From Zonotrichia leucophrys gambelii (Eukaryota > Chordata > Aves > Passeriformes > Passerellidae), in contig NC_088169.1 of assembly GCF_028769735.1 (NCBI RefSeq), forward strand, positions 40,028,729-40,092,728: a stretch of DNA of 64,000 nt, given 5' to 3'. The translations under genes were made by a program, and so were the position numbers. A model generated the notes under the pieces. It ran no database searches and had not been told where the DNA came from. It saw nothing but the letters and a program-made list of their open reading frames with translations. This document shows positions 25,832 through 37,400 of the stretch, in pieces. Numbering within the stretch: position 1 is the stretch's first letter; each line of letters starts with the position of its first letter.

Positions 25832-26021
25832 CTTTCTGTTCAGAGCCACACCATCTTCACAGTCCAACACTGCACAATCTACATTTAGTGATGGGATTTT
25901 TCTTATCTTCTTTTCATCATCCGCAGGTACATAGAGCACAGCACGTCTGGGAACATACTTGTGTGATGATGTAAAGCGATAACTGAGCTTAGGAACACCA
26001 GCTGGCAGAAGAGAATCCACC
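25832..26021 (-). CDS. CLYBL: CLYBL internal exon (probably exon 2), citramalyl-CoA lyase
   Basis: One coding exon of the mitochondrial citramalyl-CoA lyase (citrate lyase beta-like). The family enzyme splits citramalyl-CoA to acetyl-CoA and pyruvate in C5-dicarboxylate (itaconate) breakdown and is linked to vitamin B12 status in humans. The exon encodes 63 full codons plus the last base of a split codon. Readable landmarks are HKYVPRRAVLYVP, DDEKKIRKIPSLNVDCAVLD and CEDGVALNRK, which match the start of the HpcH/CitE TIM barrel after the targeting peptide. On the minus strand the acceptor is CCTTTACAG before 26021, with a possible branch point CTAAT about 22 bases upstream; the donor is AAAG/GTAATT after 25832. 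It enters in the last position of a codon and leaves in phase 0. The reading frame runs on past the donor to a stop inside the intron, as expected. Compared with human as I remember it, VPGN is VPAD here. It is about one fifth of the protein; other exons are not seen. Confidence 0.94.
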
Positions 26022-26029
26022 CTGTAAAG

Positions 26030-28600
26030 GATATTGTTGAAATTAGACTATTGGCAGCAATGCTGTAAATCATACTTGACTGTATTTTAAAAGCAAAACA
26101 TTCCTACCTAAATAGTGGCTAGGTTTGGGCTACTGACATATTTTTTCCCTTCGGAAGAGACAAGTTAGGGACATATCAGTATTACAGTTAATTACAATAT
26201 AAAACTCCAAAACCACTGTGTTCAATAGAAGTTGCAAACTTAATCATAATTGATGACCTGCCAGGGCTGAGGTTTATGCAGCTTTAATTACACTGCCTAT
26301 TCTGGGTGCTAGAGCAAGTATGAAATACAGAAGGGTGGTGGTTGGTTTTTTTTCCTTGTCATAGGACTCCTCTGTAGGATGCAGACTGTGCTGGGAATGG
26401 AGCAGGACTGCTTTGGGGAGGAGCTGCTATCTGCTACATTTCCTCCAGGAGCTGGATGCCATGCTGTGAATGATGCAGGGGTGCTGGTTAAAACAAACAC
26501 AGGTTTGTGAAGTTCATTTTGCAACCTTAGCATTATATCAACAAATGTATTTGCATGCAAATTTTAAATAAGCAAGATGGATGGAGGGGGAAATGAAGAA
26601 AAAAGAATGAAAACCCCAGGTAGTGTGGAACCTTGCTACTCTCTTCAGACCTTCACGTCCACAGCACAGACTTCCACTGGCAGAGTTCACAAACCCAGCA
26701 GCATCAGCAGCATGGTTTTTGGCTGTGGTGTCTTTTTAAATTTGTAAATGCTTTGTGCACCACACTTTGGTGCAGGTGTGAGCCTTTGGTGCCACATGGC
26801 CTGAGAGGATAATGTCCCTGTGGCCCGTAGCTGTGAGCTCTGGGGTGGTCTCCCCCACATGCTGATATTCCTGGTGAGGCCCAGCTAACCTGCTCCAGGC
26901 AGGAGCTGGGTTACTGCACTTGGAGGCTGTGGGTCTGCCAGAGGAGGCTGCTCTTCAGTGCTGTGGGGAGCTTGCTTTGCTCCATAATTATGAGCACAGA
27001 AATAAATTATAGAGTGCCACTGTGTTTCTTGGCCTTCCAAAAAAATCCCCTTGCCTGCTCCTGTTCCTCCCCACTGCATGCTGTACCCCCAGGCCTACTC
27101 TGCTACATCGAAGATGAGGACAACATAATACAATTTACCTTCGTGCTAAGCACAAGGCACTTACACCTCAAAATAATCCTACCATATAACACCATTATGC
27201 ATTATCATGTATATTATTCAGCACTTTGAATAATGCAGAGCTTTCCTAGCACCATGCTGAACATGTCATTATCACATCATGTCAGGGACCCATGCATTTT
27301 CCTGTGCCCCTCTTAATAATGCTTCCCAAGTTGCTAGACTTGGATGACACATGGCTACACACACATGTGGGTTTTCTTCAAAGCAAATACGACTAACACT
27401 CTCAAATGCCTGGAAATGAGTTCAGTCAATCTAAATCAGAGCCAGTGTGGCATGTCACTGACAGACCACTGTAATACTTGCCTTTCTAAGCTGAATCTGT
27501 TGAAGAACCCTCTCTTAAAGTTGAATATAAGAGTTGGGTTAAAAATATGAAAAAAGCTTTTATCACATTTTACCTCAGTAAACTAAATTTAAAAGGAAAG
27601 GATTCCATCATCTCATCTGCTGCCTCTCTGCATATCCTGTGTGGATCCATTTTAAGAGACTACAAAAACCACTGCTGGGCTCTTCTTTGCAACATGCCTG
27701 GTAATGCTTAACTCAGTTTAAGAAATGGGACAGCTTGGCAGTTAAATAGACATTATTCCATTAAAAGTGCCAGTGTTACCCTTGTTAATAACAGCAACAG
27801 CTTCAAGACTCAGGTGTAGGAGGTCCTATCAGCACCTGGAGGCATGCAACTGAGATCCACTGAACCCCTCCAAAGTACTCTCTTTACCTCTTTCACAAGC
27901 TGCTTCACATTCCCTGCTTCAGGCTGAAGTGGGGATGGCAACAGAACTCGTGGCAACTCAAGTGGCTGCTAGACAAATCCACTTAATCTCATTTTCCTGC
28001 AGTAGTACACTTTGGGAGAGCAAGGATGGGGTGGAGAGTGGTATATCTCAAATGGAAAGAGGAGGATCTTTTTTCAGTGTGACACAGAGATCAGTAAAGA
28101 AGTCTGCAGTCATTCCCATAACATATATGAGGGAACAAAAGCGATTAGTTTCTATTCTCTTTCTCTGATGGCTTCAGCCTTGTGGTTCCCAAGGGCACAA
28201 AGCAGCCAAAGAGCTCAGCCCATTAATAGTTAACTCCAGCCTGGAGCCAAGCAGCCCCTGAAGCACCCTTCATGACTGCCTCTCACCAGCCCTCCAACCT
28301 GCCAGAAACCTGATAGACATGGCGAGCACCATAATCTCAGAGCATGCTGAGATGAGATGTATCTTCTGTCACACATGTTTCCCAGGATTTCTTCTGGGCT
28401 GTCATCAAACCAAGGGCTGTTTGACCAGCCGTTTTCCCTCTCACTGCTGCAAGCCCCGTGACAGCAGCCCGGCTCTGCATACCACACACAATGGCCTGCA
28501 GTGTTGTGTAGGTGAAAGCACCATTACCTGCAGACCAGATTTAGTCAGGTGTCACCAGTCAGGTCTATGAACTTGTGTTTAGATGGAGGAGCAGTACAGC
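26030..28600. other. No gene recognised
   Basis: Intron immediately upstream of the CLYBL exon. Open frames are short. A somewhat GC-richer stretch at 26640-27100 and another at 28230-28520 carry no recognisable element. Confidence 0.5.
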
Positions 28601-28609
28601 ATCCTCAGC

Positions 28610-28860
28610 AGACCACCTGACTCCACAGAAGTGATAGACTTAATCAGTTAAAAAGCCATCATTAATAGGCTTAATGCTGGAAATGCTACTGTCTGGTGAC
28701 TATTGCTGTCTCTCCCTCAGCTAAACAACTTTGTAACCACATGGGCTCAAACAACAGGTTTCTCAGGACACGAATTATTATAAAAAATACACTGTCAATG
28801 TGTCAAATTATTAGTTTTATGGGATATCTTAGCAAGTTGAAGAAGAAATAATTTTTTCAA
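28610..28860. promoter_or_regulatory. Weak candidate conserved non-coding element
   Basis: Non-repetitive AT-rich sequence with several homeodomain-like cores, such as ACTTAATCAG, CATTAATAGG and CTTAATG within 28635-28675, then AATTATTAG near 28805. Offered as a low-confidence candidate on texture only. Confidence 0.22.
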
Positions 28861-30389
28861 AAAGTATGGCCAGGAAAAAAATATATACAGCAGGAGATGG
28901 TGTCAGTGGACCAACACAGAATCCTTCTCCTTTCAAAACTAAGAGCTCTAGAAATATTCATATAAAATAAGAGTTCTCAAAATCAACATCGTACCTCTTT
29001 TTAGGTATGACAGCAGTAAATGGCATCAATGCTAATTCTTTGACATATATTCTTTAATCATCACTGTGCATTTTGCTTGCAAAGTCATATTTTATGTTCT
29101 ACAATAAAAAAGCAGAGGAACACATGGATTAATTAATAGATCCATTTGTCTATAGACTTATTTTAAACAGTGGCAAGGCTTGTGGCGCTCTGTATATGAG
29201 CAGTTAGCAACTCTGGTAGGAAACACTCCCCTGATTATCTTGACTTCTGTTATGTTGATAGAATGAAAAAATCCCCAGCAGTTGCTTTTTTAGGACAAAA
29301 AACCCACACAGCACTGCAGTCTCGATTATACTGTTAACCCTGTGCCATAAAGAGGAGGAAAATCTTACATATGTTTCCTGGCTCCAAGTATTTCAATGAT
29401 TCAAACTAAGCTTGACTATGCTTTAAACTAAACACATGGACAAAAGCCAAGTGAATTTGCTAAGACAATGTTTCTTCCTTTAAGCACTGTAAGTTAAAAC
29501 AAGGACTAGGCTATTGGGTAATGCTCATTAAATTGTTTTACAGCAGCATATTTTCATTCGTAGCATCTGGCAGCATGCTGAGTGCTCTTGGGTCTTGGAA
29601 ATAAAACTAAATTTCTTCAGCAAACATAACACTCTACTAAAGTCTTCATCAAATATGTAAAAGTAGCTGGCAAGTTAAAGTTTCTCATGGTCCTTTGAGA
29701 ACCATTCCACCCAAGAGTGAATAGTTCATCCTCAGGAAGGAGAAAAGAAAACCTATTTGACTAATAAGAGAAACTGCAGTTTGCAATGGCAGCCATACAG
29801 CGTGACTGCGAACAGTGAAATTACCCCAAATTATGCAAATTTCCCTGCTGTAAACTGCATTTCCACATTCCAGAATTGCTCATGCACATACTTAAATGCA
29901 CACACCTGTGCAGTGACACTGGAGCCAACAACATATAGCTCACAAAGTAAAATACTCGCACAAGTGATTTCCAGCACTTTAACCTGTGCCTCTGTTCCCT
30001 GTTTATTTGCTAAATCAAATCACCCCTGGAAGATCTGCCAAACACATAGAAAAATATTCATTGTTCAGTAGGCCAAATCTTTCCTTCTACAATCTTTGGC
30101 ATAGTGTAGGCAAAGTGTTTGAAAAGAGCATTTTTAGACACTTCACTAAAACTATTAAAAAATCTGGATAATTTCCACATGTATTTTTGACCTCTGTGCA
30201 TGTAACTACACACCATGATATCTGTGGAGCTGTGGAAGAAAGACAGAAGTGATCCAAGACCCACAACCCCCCTGAAAAAGACCCAGCTAATGCAGGAAAA
30301 CGTTGTACAAATTATTTCTGCAATATGTGCAAAAAAACCCCACTCCAGAGAAAATGTAATGGTTTTCCTGCGTTGAATTTACTGGGGAG

Positions 30390-30850
30390 TAGCACCCCAG
30401 CGCACACAAATAATCCACCAAAACAAAGGAAACTTCTATGGAATTACAAAGCCCCACAATTTGCATAGTAATTCTTTCTAATTAAAAAAAGAAGATACAA
30501 GTTGTTTGTTATAAACATCAGCAGGCCCTGTGCAAATACGGAGGGCTCGCAGCCGCGCCGAGTGTTTGTCGAATCAAAGCGACTCGCTGGAGAGTTTTAT
30601 TGGTACAGCTGCGGCACATGCATTTTATCACACATGCTAATAATCCTGGTTATGGCACTAACATTTTAATCATTTGTTCTCTGGGCTTGTTTCTCAAACA
30701 ATTAGCACTAATGAATGGCCAAAATACCTCGGATCATATATGTCTAATTGCAGTCAAGAGCGGTTATTGTCCGCATGTACATTTCAATTCACCTCTGGGG
30801 ATAATGTTTGTTAATTGTATTTCTTTATACAGCAAGTGAAAAAAGGCTGT
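30390..30850. promoter_or_regulatory. Strong candidate developmental enhancer (conserved non-coding element)
   Basis: A dense cluster of transcription-factor-like sites in unique sequence. It contains SOX/TCF-like ACAAAGG (30423-30429), octamer ATTTGCAT (30459-30466), TAATTA (30479-30484), opposed forkhead cores TGTTTG and ATAAACA (30504-30517), E-box CAGCTG (30606-30611), and CAATTAG with CTAATGA around 30699-30714. A CpG-rich island-like core (30538-30592) sits inside AT-rich flanks. The plus frame at 30600-30839 has no protein similarity. The mixture of retained CpGs with homeodomain, POU and SOX sites is characteristic of deeply conserved vertebrate enhancers. No alignment or activity data were available. 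Confidence 0.5.
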
Positions 30851-31150
30851 TCACTCAAAAAGGGACTAAGTGTTCTCTTCTTTCCCTTTGTTCCCACAAG
30901 AAGCTAAAGTCACTTCAAGAGGCACTTAATCCCATCATCCATGGTTACAATTGCCTTACAGCATCAATCAAAAAGAATCTGAAGTAAAATGATGCAGCTA
31001 TATTGTGTAATTAAAAGCAATTCAGGTAGTTATTACTTGGGGCATTTTCCAGGTCCAAATACTTAAAATGGCACTGCAGGGATTCTAAATACTGTAGTGT
31101 TTTAAATTTGGTGAACTACAATATCTCACAGAGAAAGGGAAGGAATATGC

Positions 31151-31165
31151 AAAAAAAAAAAAAAA
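31151..31165 (+). repeat. Short poly-A run
   Basis: A homopolymer of about 15 A in A-rich surroundings that continue as purine-rich sequence to about 31530. No mobile element body was recognised upstream. Confidence 0.8.
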
Positions 31166-32311
31166 TCTCCTAGTGTGTATTGTAAAGTGAAAGAAAAGAG
31201 GAGGAACAGCTAATGTTTGAAGTGACAAAATCTACAAGTCTCCATATAAAAGGGAAATAAAAATATCAAGAAGAGAGAAAAGGGGAGAAAAAAGAAAAGG
31301 ACAGCAGTTTTCAAGGAAAAGAAATTCCTCGTAATTGTTAAAAAGTTAACATGTGAAAAAATGCTAACATTTCCTCGAATGGAAAACAAAAGCTCATGTC
31401 ACAAGCTTTACCATCAGAATACAGGTCTCCAAAATCTTAGTGCTCTCCTAGTGGAAATAAATCTGGGTAAAGCAAGCAGCTCTTCTTTAGGGAAAGAAAA
31501 AAAAAAGGAAAAAAAAAGAAAAACACTTAGGTTAAAAGTGAAGAGCTATGATATTTACTTTTGAATAAAATGTAAGGGAAGGAACTTTACGTAACAACTG
31601 CCGCTAACCCTGATCCAATTATGCTGAAATTAAAACTGAGAGGTTATCAACATACCAAACACTCAGCTTTACATTTTGATTTCTTCCTTTGTTCCGGACT
31701 CAGTACGGTCATTTCCCTGACCCTCAAAAAACTAATTAAGAAACCCCCCCAAACCTAAGCCCTTTCCAGGGCAGGCAGAAGCCACCAGCTCTCATGGTTT
31801 GAGATCTGTTTGCAAGCAGTTTTCTTTACCAGGAGAGGCTTTGTCTGATTTTAAACTTCCCACCGTAAGGCTGATACTATGTCTCACAGACGTAAGGTGA
31901 AGATTAATTCCCCTGAAGCTGATGGAAGACATAAAGGTATAAAATTGGCCTCCCAAAAGTGAAGAAAGTGAAAGAATAAGCCCTAGCACTTCCTCAGCAT
32001 CCTAAGGGAGACAGGCGGTCTGCACCCAGCTGCGGGGACTGAGAGTGGTGAGCTGAAGAAGCGCTCACAAAAACTCAGCGAATTAAGAAATTTAACCCCC
32101 GTAACAACCAGCTTTGGATATCAAAAGGGACAGATTGGAGGGGGTTGCTCCTGAGAGCACTTGCCTGCTGGAAAAACTGTAGCAGGAAGAAATGAAAAGG
32201 GGGCTTCCAAGTGACCTTTCACAAGCACTCACTCCAACTGATCAGGACACATTGCATTATAGCCAAAAAACAGAGAGCTGAACCAAATGGGGAAGGAGAG
32301 CCCCAATGATC

Positions 32312-32332
32312 AAAAAAAAAAAAAAAAAAAAA
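32312..32332 (+). repeat. Poly-A run
   Basis: About 21 consecutive A. No recognisable retroelement precedes it. Confidence 0.95.
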
Positions 32333-32641
32333 GACACAGGGAAGTGTGAGTGGAAAGAGTGGAAATGAAAACTAGGCACCAAATCCAAAGCTGCTGGAAA
32401 GTAATTTTAAGAAAAATATGTGTCTTTGTCTGCTATTTAAAAATTTTCCCTATCTCCAGTAAATCAATGTAAGTCATATAACTGGGCTCCAGAGAAAAGA
32501 TTAATACAAGAAAAGATGAATATAAACCAGGAACTTACTGGCAAAAGCTTAAAATCATGGACCCCTTAGCCATAAAATGATAAAAGGCTATCATAGGTTA
32601 AATAGTTAACCAAACTTTCTCCTCCCACCAGCACTAAAAGT

Positions 32642-32680
32642 AAAAAAAAAAAGAAAAAAAAAAAAAGAAAAAAAAAGAAG
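32642..32680 (+). repeat. A-rich low-complexity tract
   Basis: Poly-A interrupted by single G residues over about 39 bases. Simple sequence. Confidence 0.9.
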
Positions 32681-33035
32681 ACCTTCTATTTACCCCACCA
32701 TGTTCTTTCAACTACATTTGACCCTGTTGTTTTGGTTCACTCTGAGCTCCATCATGCCTTAAATTGCTTTGACTGAAGATCAGGCATTTTTTTCTTCTCA
32801 ATTCAAAATGGCCAAATTAGACAGCGAGGATAAAAATAAAAGCACCACTGGCTTCTCATATTACCTACGTGTCCTGTTTTCAGGGCAGCAAAAATAGCCT
32901 GTTTGTGAGGAAGAGGAGAGTGCTACGGTTCTTTGACTTAAGAAGTGAATTTTAAAAGAGATTTAAATAATGGCTCAGGGTGACAAGGGCTGCTGCTTCC
33001 TACTAATGGCAACAGGCTGCTCCTCTCGGGCAGCC

Positions 33036-33052
33036 TGTGTGTGTGTGTGTGT
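33036..33052 (+). repeat. Short (TG)n microsatellite
   Basis: About eight and a half TG units. Confidence 0.9.
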
Positions 33053-34239
33053 TTGCTATCATCCAAGGTTAATTGGTGTCCTGTCTTGGGGAGCTTTAGC
33101 ATATGTGACATACAGTTGAGGCTTTGCTCCCTTCCTTACGGTGTGGATAACCCTGAACCACTCGTCATGCCCATAAAGTATTCTTGAGCCAAGCTGTACC
33201 TCACTTTGCTTCTGCCATTGACAAAGTATCTGGCTTCTTGGGATGCTTTCTGCTGCTTAATCAGACCCACAGCCCTGCAGGGCAATGGAAAAGCACTCTG
33301 TCTGTCTGTAGCATATTCACTTTGCCACTAAGGAACATGCAGTTAGGATAACAGTTAATTTCTCTGTCTTCCTAAATATAAAGATACAGAAATAAACACC
33401 AAGTATGGACAGTTTTAAAGAAAATTTTAAGTGTTTTAATTTACTTAACTAATTCAGTTTCTAAGTTGCATTTTTAAAATCTACAACACTGTAAATAGAT
33501 ATTGCAAAATTTTGTCTAGCTGTATGTTTTTTTCAGCGAAACTCTTGCATTACATTTTTTAAACAGAATTGCAACTTGCAGCTGCAACAGAAATTTGCAA
33601 CACATTTTAAATAACAAAAACATCCCACAATAAAGATGAAGACCCAATACCAACATTGAGAGATTTAGAAAAAAATATACACATAAATTTGCCTTTTTAA
33701 GGTATGCATTGAGAAGTAAGAAGATATTGCTTTTAGATATGTGATGTTGATGTATGATTTGCTTTGATTTACTTGGGTTTGGGTTTTGTGTACAGACAAA
33801 TATGCACCAAGTGTTATCAGAGCTGTATGGCACAAAGGAAAAAACATGCCTTTGGAGGTTAAGAATCTTCCAGTTCAGGGGGAGGACCACATATAACCAA
33901 AAAGCTGTCCTGGAACATCCCACGCCAAAATCTGTCTTAGGAAGTGAATACATAAAAGCGACAAATCTGCAATGGTTGCCCTTTTATACAGTCAGACCCA
34001 TCCTGGTGGCCTCTGCAGAAAAGCTGAACTTTGAAGGGATTCTTTATGTCACTGCAAAACCACTCTTGGTTCTTCCAGTTCTCCTTTCCATCTTACCATC
34101 AGGTACTTACTTCCCTTGCTCCTAAATCTGCCCAGCCCTTTCACACACTGACTTTGCACCCACCCATCTCAGAGCACATGCACCAAAAGTGGTAACGATG
34201 TTTGGGCACAATTTCTTTTCTTGCTGAAGGTGTTTTCCC

Positions 34240-34470
34240 CTTTTCTCCCCCGCTGCCCTCTGTTCCCTCGGCGTCGGTTCCCACACCAGGACACCGGGAG
34301 CATCCCCAGCACTGAGCTCCTGCAGCCCTGGCCGCCGGCCCAGCTGTGCGCGCATTGGCTAAATGCTGCAAGGTCAAGATCCAGAGCGGGATTCAAAAAT
34401 TCCACGCTAATTACTGTGATTAAAGTCCGAGTCCCAGACTCATCCAAAGACTCCTGAGCAGTTTAGGAGC
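34240..34470. promoter_or_regulatory. Candidate regulatory element with CpG-rich core
   Basis: A CpG-containing core (34265-34352), including GGCCGCCGGCCC and GTGCGCGC, is followed by an inverted CCAAT box ATTGG (34354-34358), an orphan nuclear receptor-type half-site CAAGGTCA (34369-34376), TAATTA (34408-34413) and TGATTAAAG (34417-34425). Overlapping frames on both strands (minus 34122-34447, plus 34221-34457) lack domains. It could be an enhancer or a minor promoter. Inference from motifs. Confidence 0.4.
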
Positions 34471-34479
34471 AGGCTGCTA

Positions 34480-37400
34480 ATGAGTTCTACACAAAGTAAG
34501 AAACAGGCACTTGATAAAGTCAGAATCAATAAAGTGCCATTCCTGCCTGTTAAAATGATCTTGCCATCCATCACAGAGAGTCACTATGTTCACCAGAGCC
34601 TGTGCAGGTTAGATATCTATGTCTGCATGGTGTGAGAGAAAAGGAAAACACTACAGTCCTTAAAACCACTTCTGAATTATATCTGAGTTGAAATAAAATT
34701 ACACCAAAGTTGTGACTGGCAATTTTTAGCAGAAGGAAATGAATGGAGTGTCAATATACTAGTGCTGAAGAAGTCAGGAGAAAGAAGGCATTTGTCATCC
34801 ACTTTGGGTCTTCCAGAATTTCTGATTTTTTTATTACAAACTGTTGTCTTCATAGTTTTGGTTGTGGTGAGGATATTTTACAAACTGAAGGTCCCTTCAC
34901 ACTTCTAGGAATTTTTCACTGGTAGACCATACTTTATCTCAATTTGCAATTTACATCAGTCTACACTTAGTCAAACCACAAACATTTCGATGATTCCTGC
35001 ACTTAGAAACATAGGTAAATTATAATACTATATAAAGCACAGACATTTTTACCATATAAGAAAAAGAAAACAATATTGCAGTCTTCTCTGCATTTTGAAA
35101 CTGCTCCTGTAAAGCCACTTGAGCATGTGCCTAGCCCAGAGAAATCAAAAAGATTAGTCAAACACCTACAGTTAACCATGTCCTTAAGTGCTTCCAGAAC
35201 TGGGGATTAATTTTGAATTATGAAACTGTTCCATTTCCATGTGTTCTTAGGCTATACATGGATCAACCTGCTTTTTTCAGGTTTTTGCAGAGAGACTTGT
35301 GCAAAATTGAGACTTATATGTATATGGATGCAATCCAGGTGGTGAATATCTTTTAAACAATATAAAGATGCTCAATTTCAGCTGGTGGAAAAAAAACTAA
35401 CTTACATGATATTTTCAGAATAAGATTAAAAGTAAACATATTATTTATGTTTAGCCAGGTATTATTCTGTAGGATTATTACGTGAAGGAATTACTAAGTC
35501 AAAGAATTATTTTGTATTAAACTGGACTTACTCAGAATGTTTTCTGCACCAAATAACTGAGCAGTGAAAAACAATTTAGCAAGCAATTAGTAAATATTAA
35601 ATCGCTGAAGAACAGAACTATAAAACTACAATGCACTGCAATTACATCCAAAAAAAGAAAAATGTTGTAATTACATCAAAGCTGATGCAATATGACAGAA
35701 AAAAAGAACGAATACACAATGCTTTTAGTTCAACAGCAATTGTGGCCACACTAATTGAAAACCAACTGCTCCCTGGCTTTGAATACAAGCCTGGTGGAAA
35801 TTTAAAAATATTTCCTAAACGGACAATAAAGAAGAACGCTTACAAATCCTGCAGTGCTCCAGGCAACACTTAACTTTGGGAATGTCTACAGGCAGAAATA
35901 CTACCCTGCAATATGGCTCAGGATGGCACAAACAAGCATCTGTGTTTATTTTTTAACTAGTGGATTTATAAGAGCAATGAAATCCCTACATAAGCATTTT
36001 ATATTGACCTGATATGGACTTACTGTTTTAACCAGCTTTTTAACTAACTCCACAAGTTAATAAAGGCAACTACATGAATCCTTACTGCCTACACATTAAG
36101 ATAAGAAAAACATTCATTAAGCAATATCCAGACTGTTTTAATTACAGGAATATCACTCTTATTTGTAGTATAATGTTCGTTAAGTACAGTATAACATTTT
36201 CTTAAAATGCCCCAGAGGCAGTTAAACTCTTGATTAGCTATTAAAAAAAAAAAAAAAAAAGAAATCTCCCTTAACTTCAATCACAGGAGTTAATGCCTAC
36301 TGCAATGAAATTCCAGCACTTATAATCATGCAAAAATGTCATATGAAAATCTTATTAACCATGAAAACATTATATAAGATCAAATGAATCTTCTGTGCTG
36401 TTAGCACTACTCAATGTTAGCAAAATGTTGGACTTTCTCTATGCTGATTGTGGTAGTAACAATAATAAGCCCAGCCCTATTTCTTTTGAAAATGACATGA
36501 ATTGAAAACATGCTCTTATTTTATTAATTTCAAAATGTAGCAAGAAATGCACAAAAATTCTGACTTCTATATTTTCATGCCTTTAACTACATCTCTGTTC
36601 TATTATCCAATGTTAAAGCACACCAAACTAGAAGCAGTGGGTGGATTAAAAAACATTATAAAGACAGAACCTTCATGATCTCCAGTAAACAAACACTATT
36701 TAGGTGCTTTGTTATGCAATAATGAAACTTCCTTTTTTTCCCTGCCTTTTCCAGTACATTACAAAATTTAACATTATTACTGTTATTGTACAGAGTACAA
36801 TGAAAGATCTATATTTTCTTCAGTATTTATCCTGCATCTGCCCCTTATTCCATATGGCTCTTGAAAAAAAAAAAGCTGTTCATTTTTTATTTGTTAAGAC
36901 CACCAAGAATTAAAAAAATCGTGAACATGATGCATTAAAAATTGCAATATTTTAAAAGTACACATTGAAACATTATTTTCTGGTTCTGTGTCCTTCATAG
37001 TTTCAAGCTTTTTCAAAGACAAAAATTTTCTTGAAAAGTAAAAAAAAGTGAAAGGTGAGATTTCAGGAATCAGGATTAAAGGAAATAAATACGGTGACGT
37101 TAATGATGAATAGGTGACAGCTGTCAGCTCATTTTGATCTTTCACATAAGCAGCTGAAGGATAATTTTATTATATGGGAATGCCAAACCCTAACTCCAAA
37201 ATGGCCCTCCAAAACCATCTCCTTAGTAAGGTCAGCAAACTAAAAATTGCAAATTTAGCACCCACCAGTGTCTTCAAGCTCAGCACCTCTCTATGCACAG
37301 AGTTCCCCACAGTGAGTGATTGGCATTTGCTACCCTGAAAGGGACAAACCCCTCCCTCCACTGAGCTGCTGGGTCAGGTCCTGCCACCCCCATGGGTGCA

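Noticed and set aside
33516..33953. 145-codon minus frame rich in Phe, Leu and Tyr
   Set aside because: AT-rich composition with hydrophobic residues by chance. No family resemblance and no splice context.
34122..34457. Possible gene in the opposed frames around a CpG core
   Set aside because: No domain similarity. The DNA motifs fit a regulatory element better.
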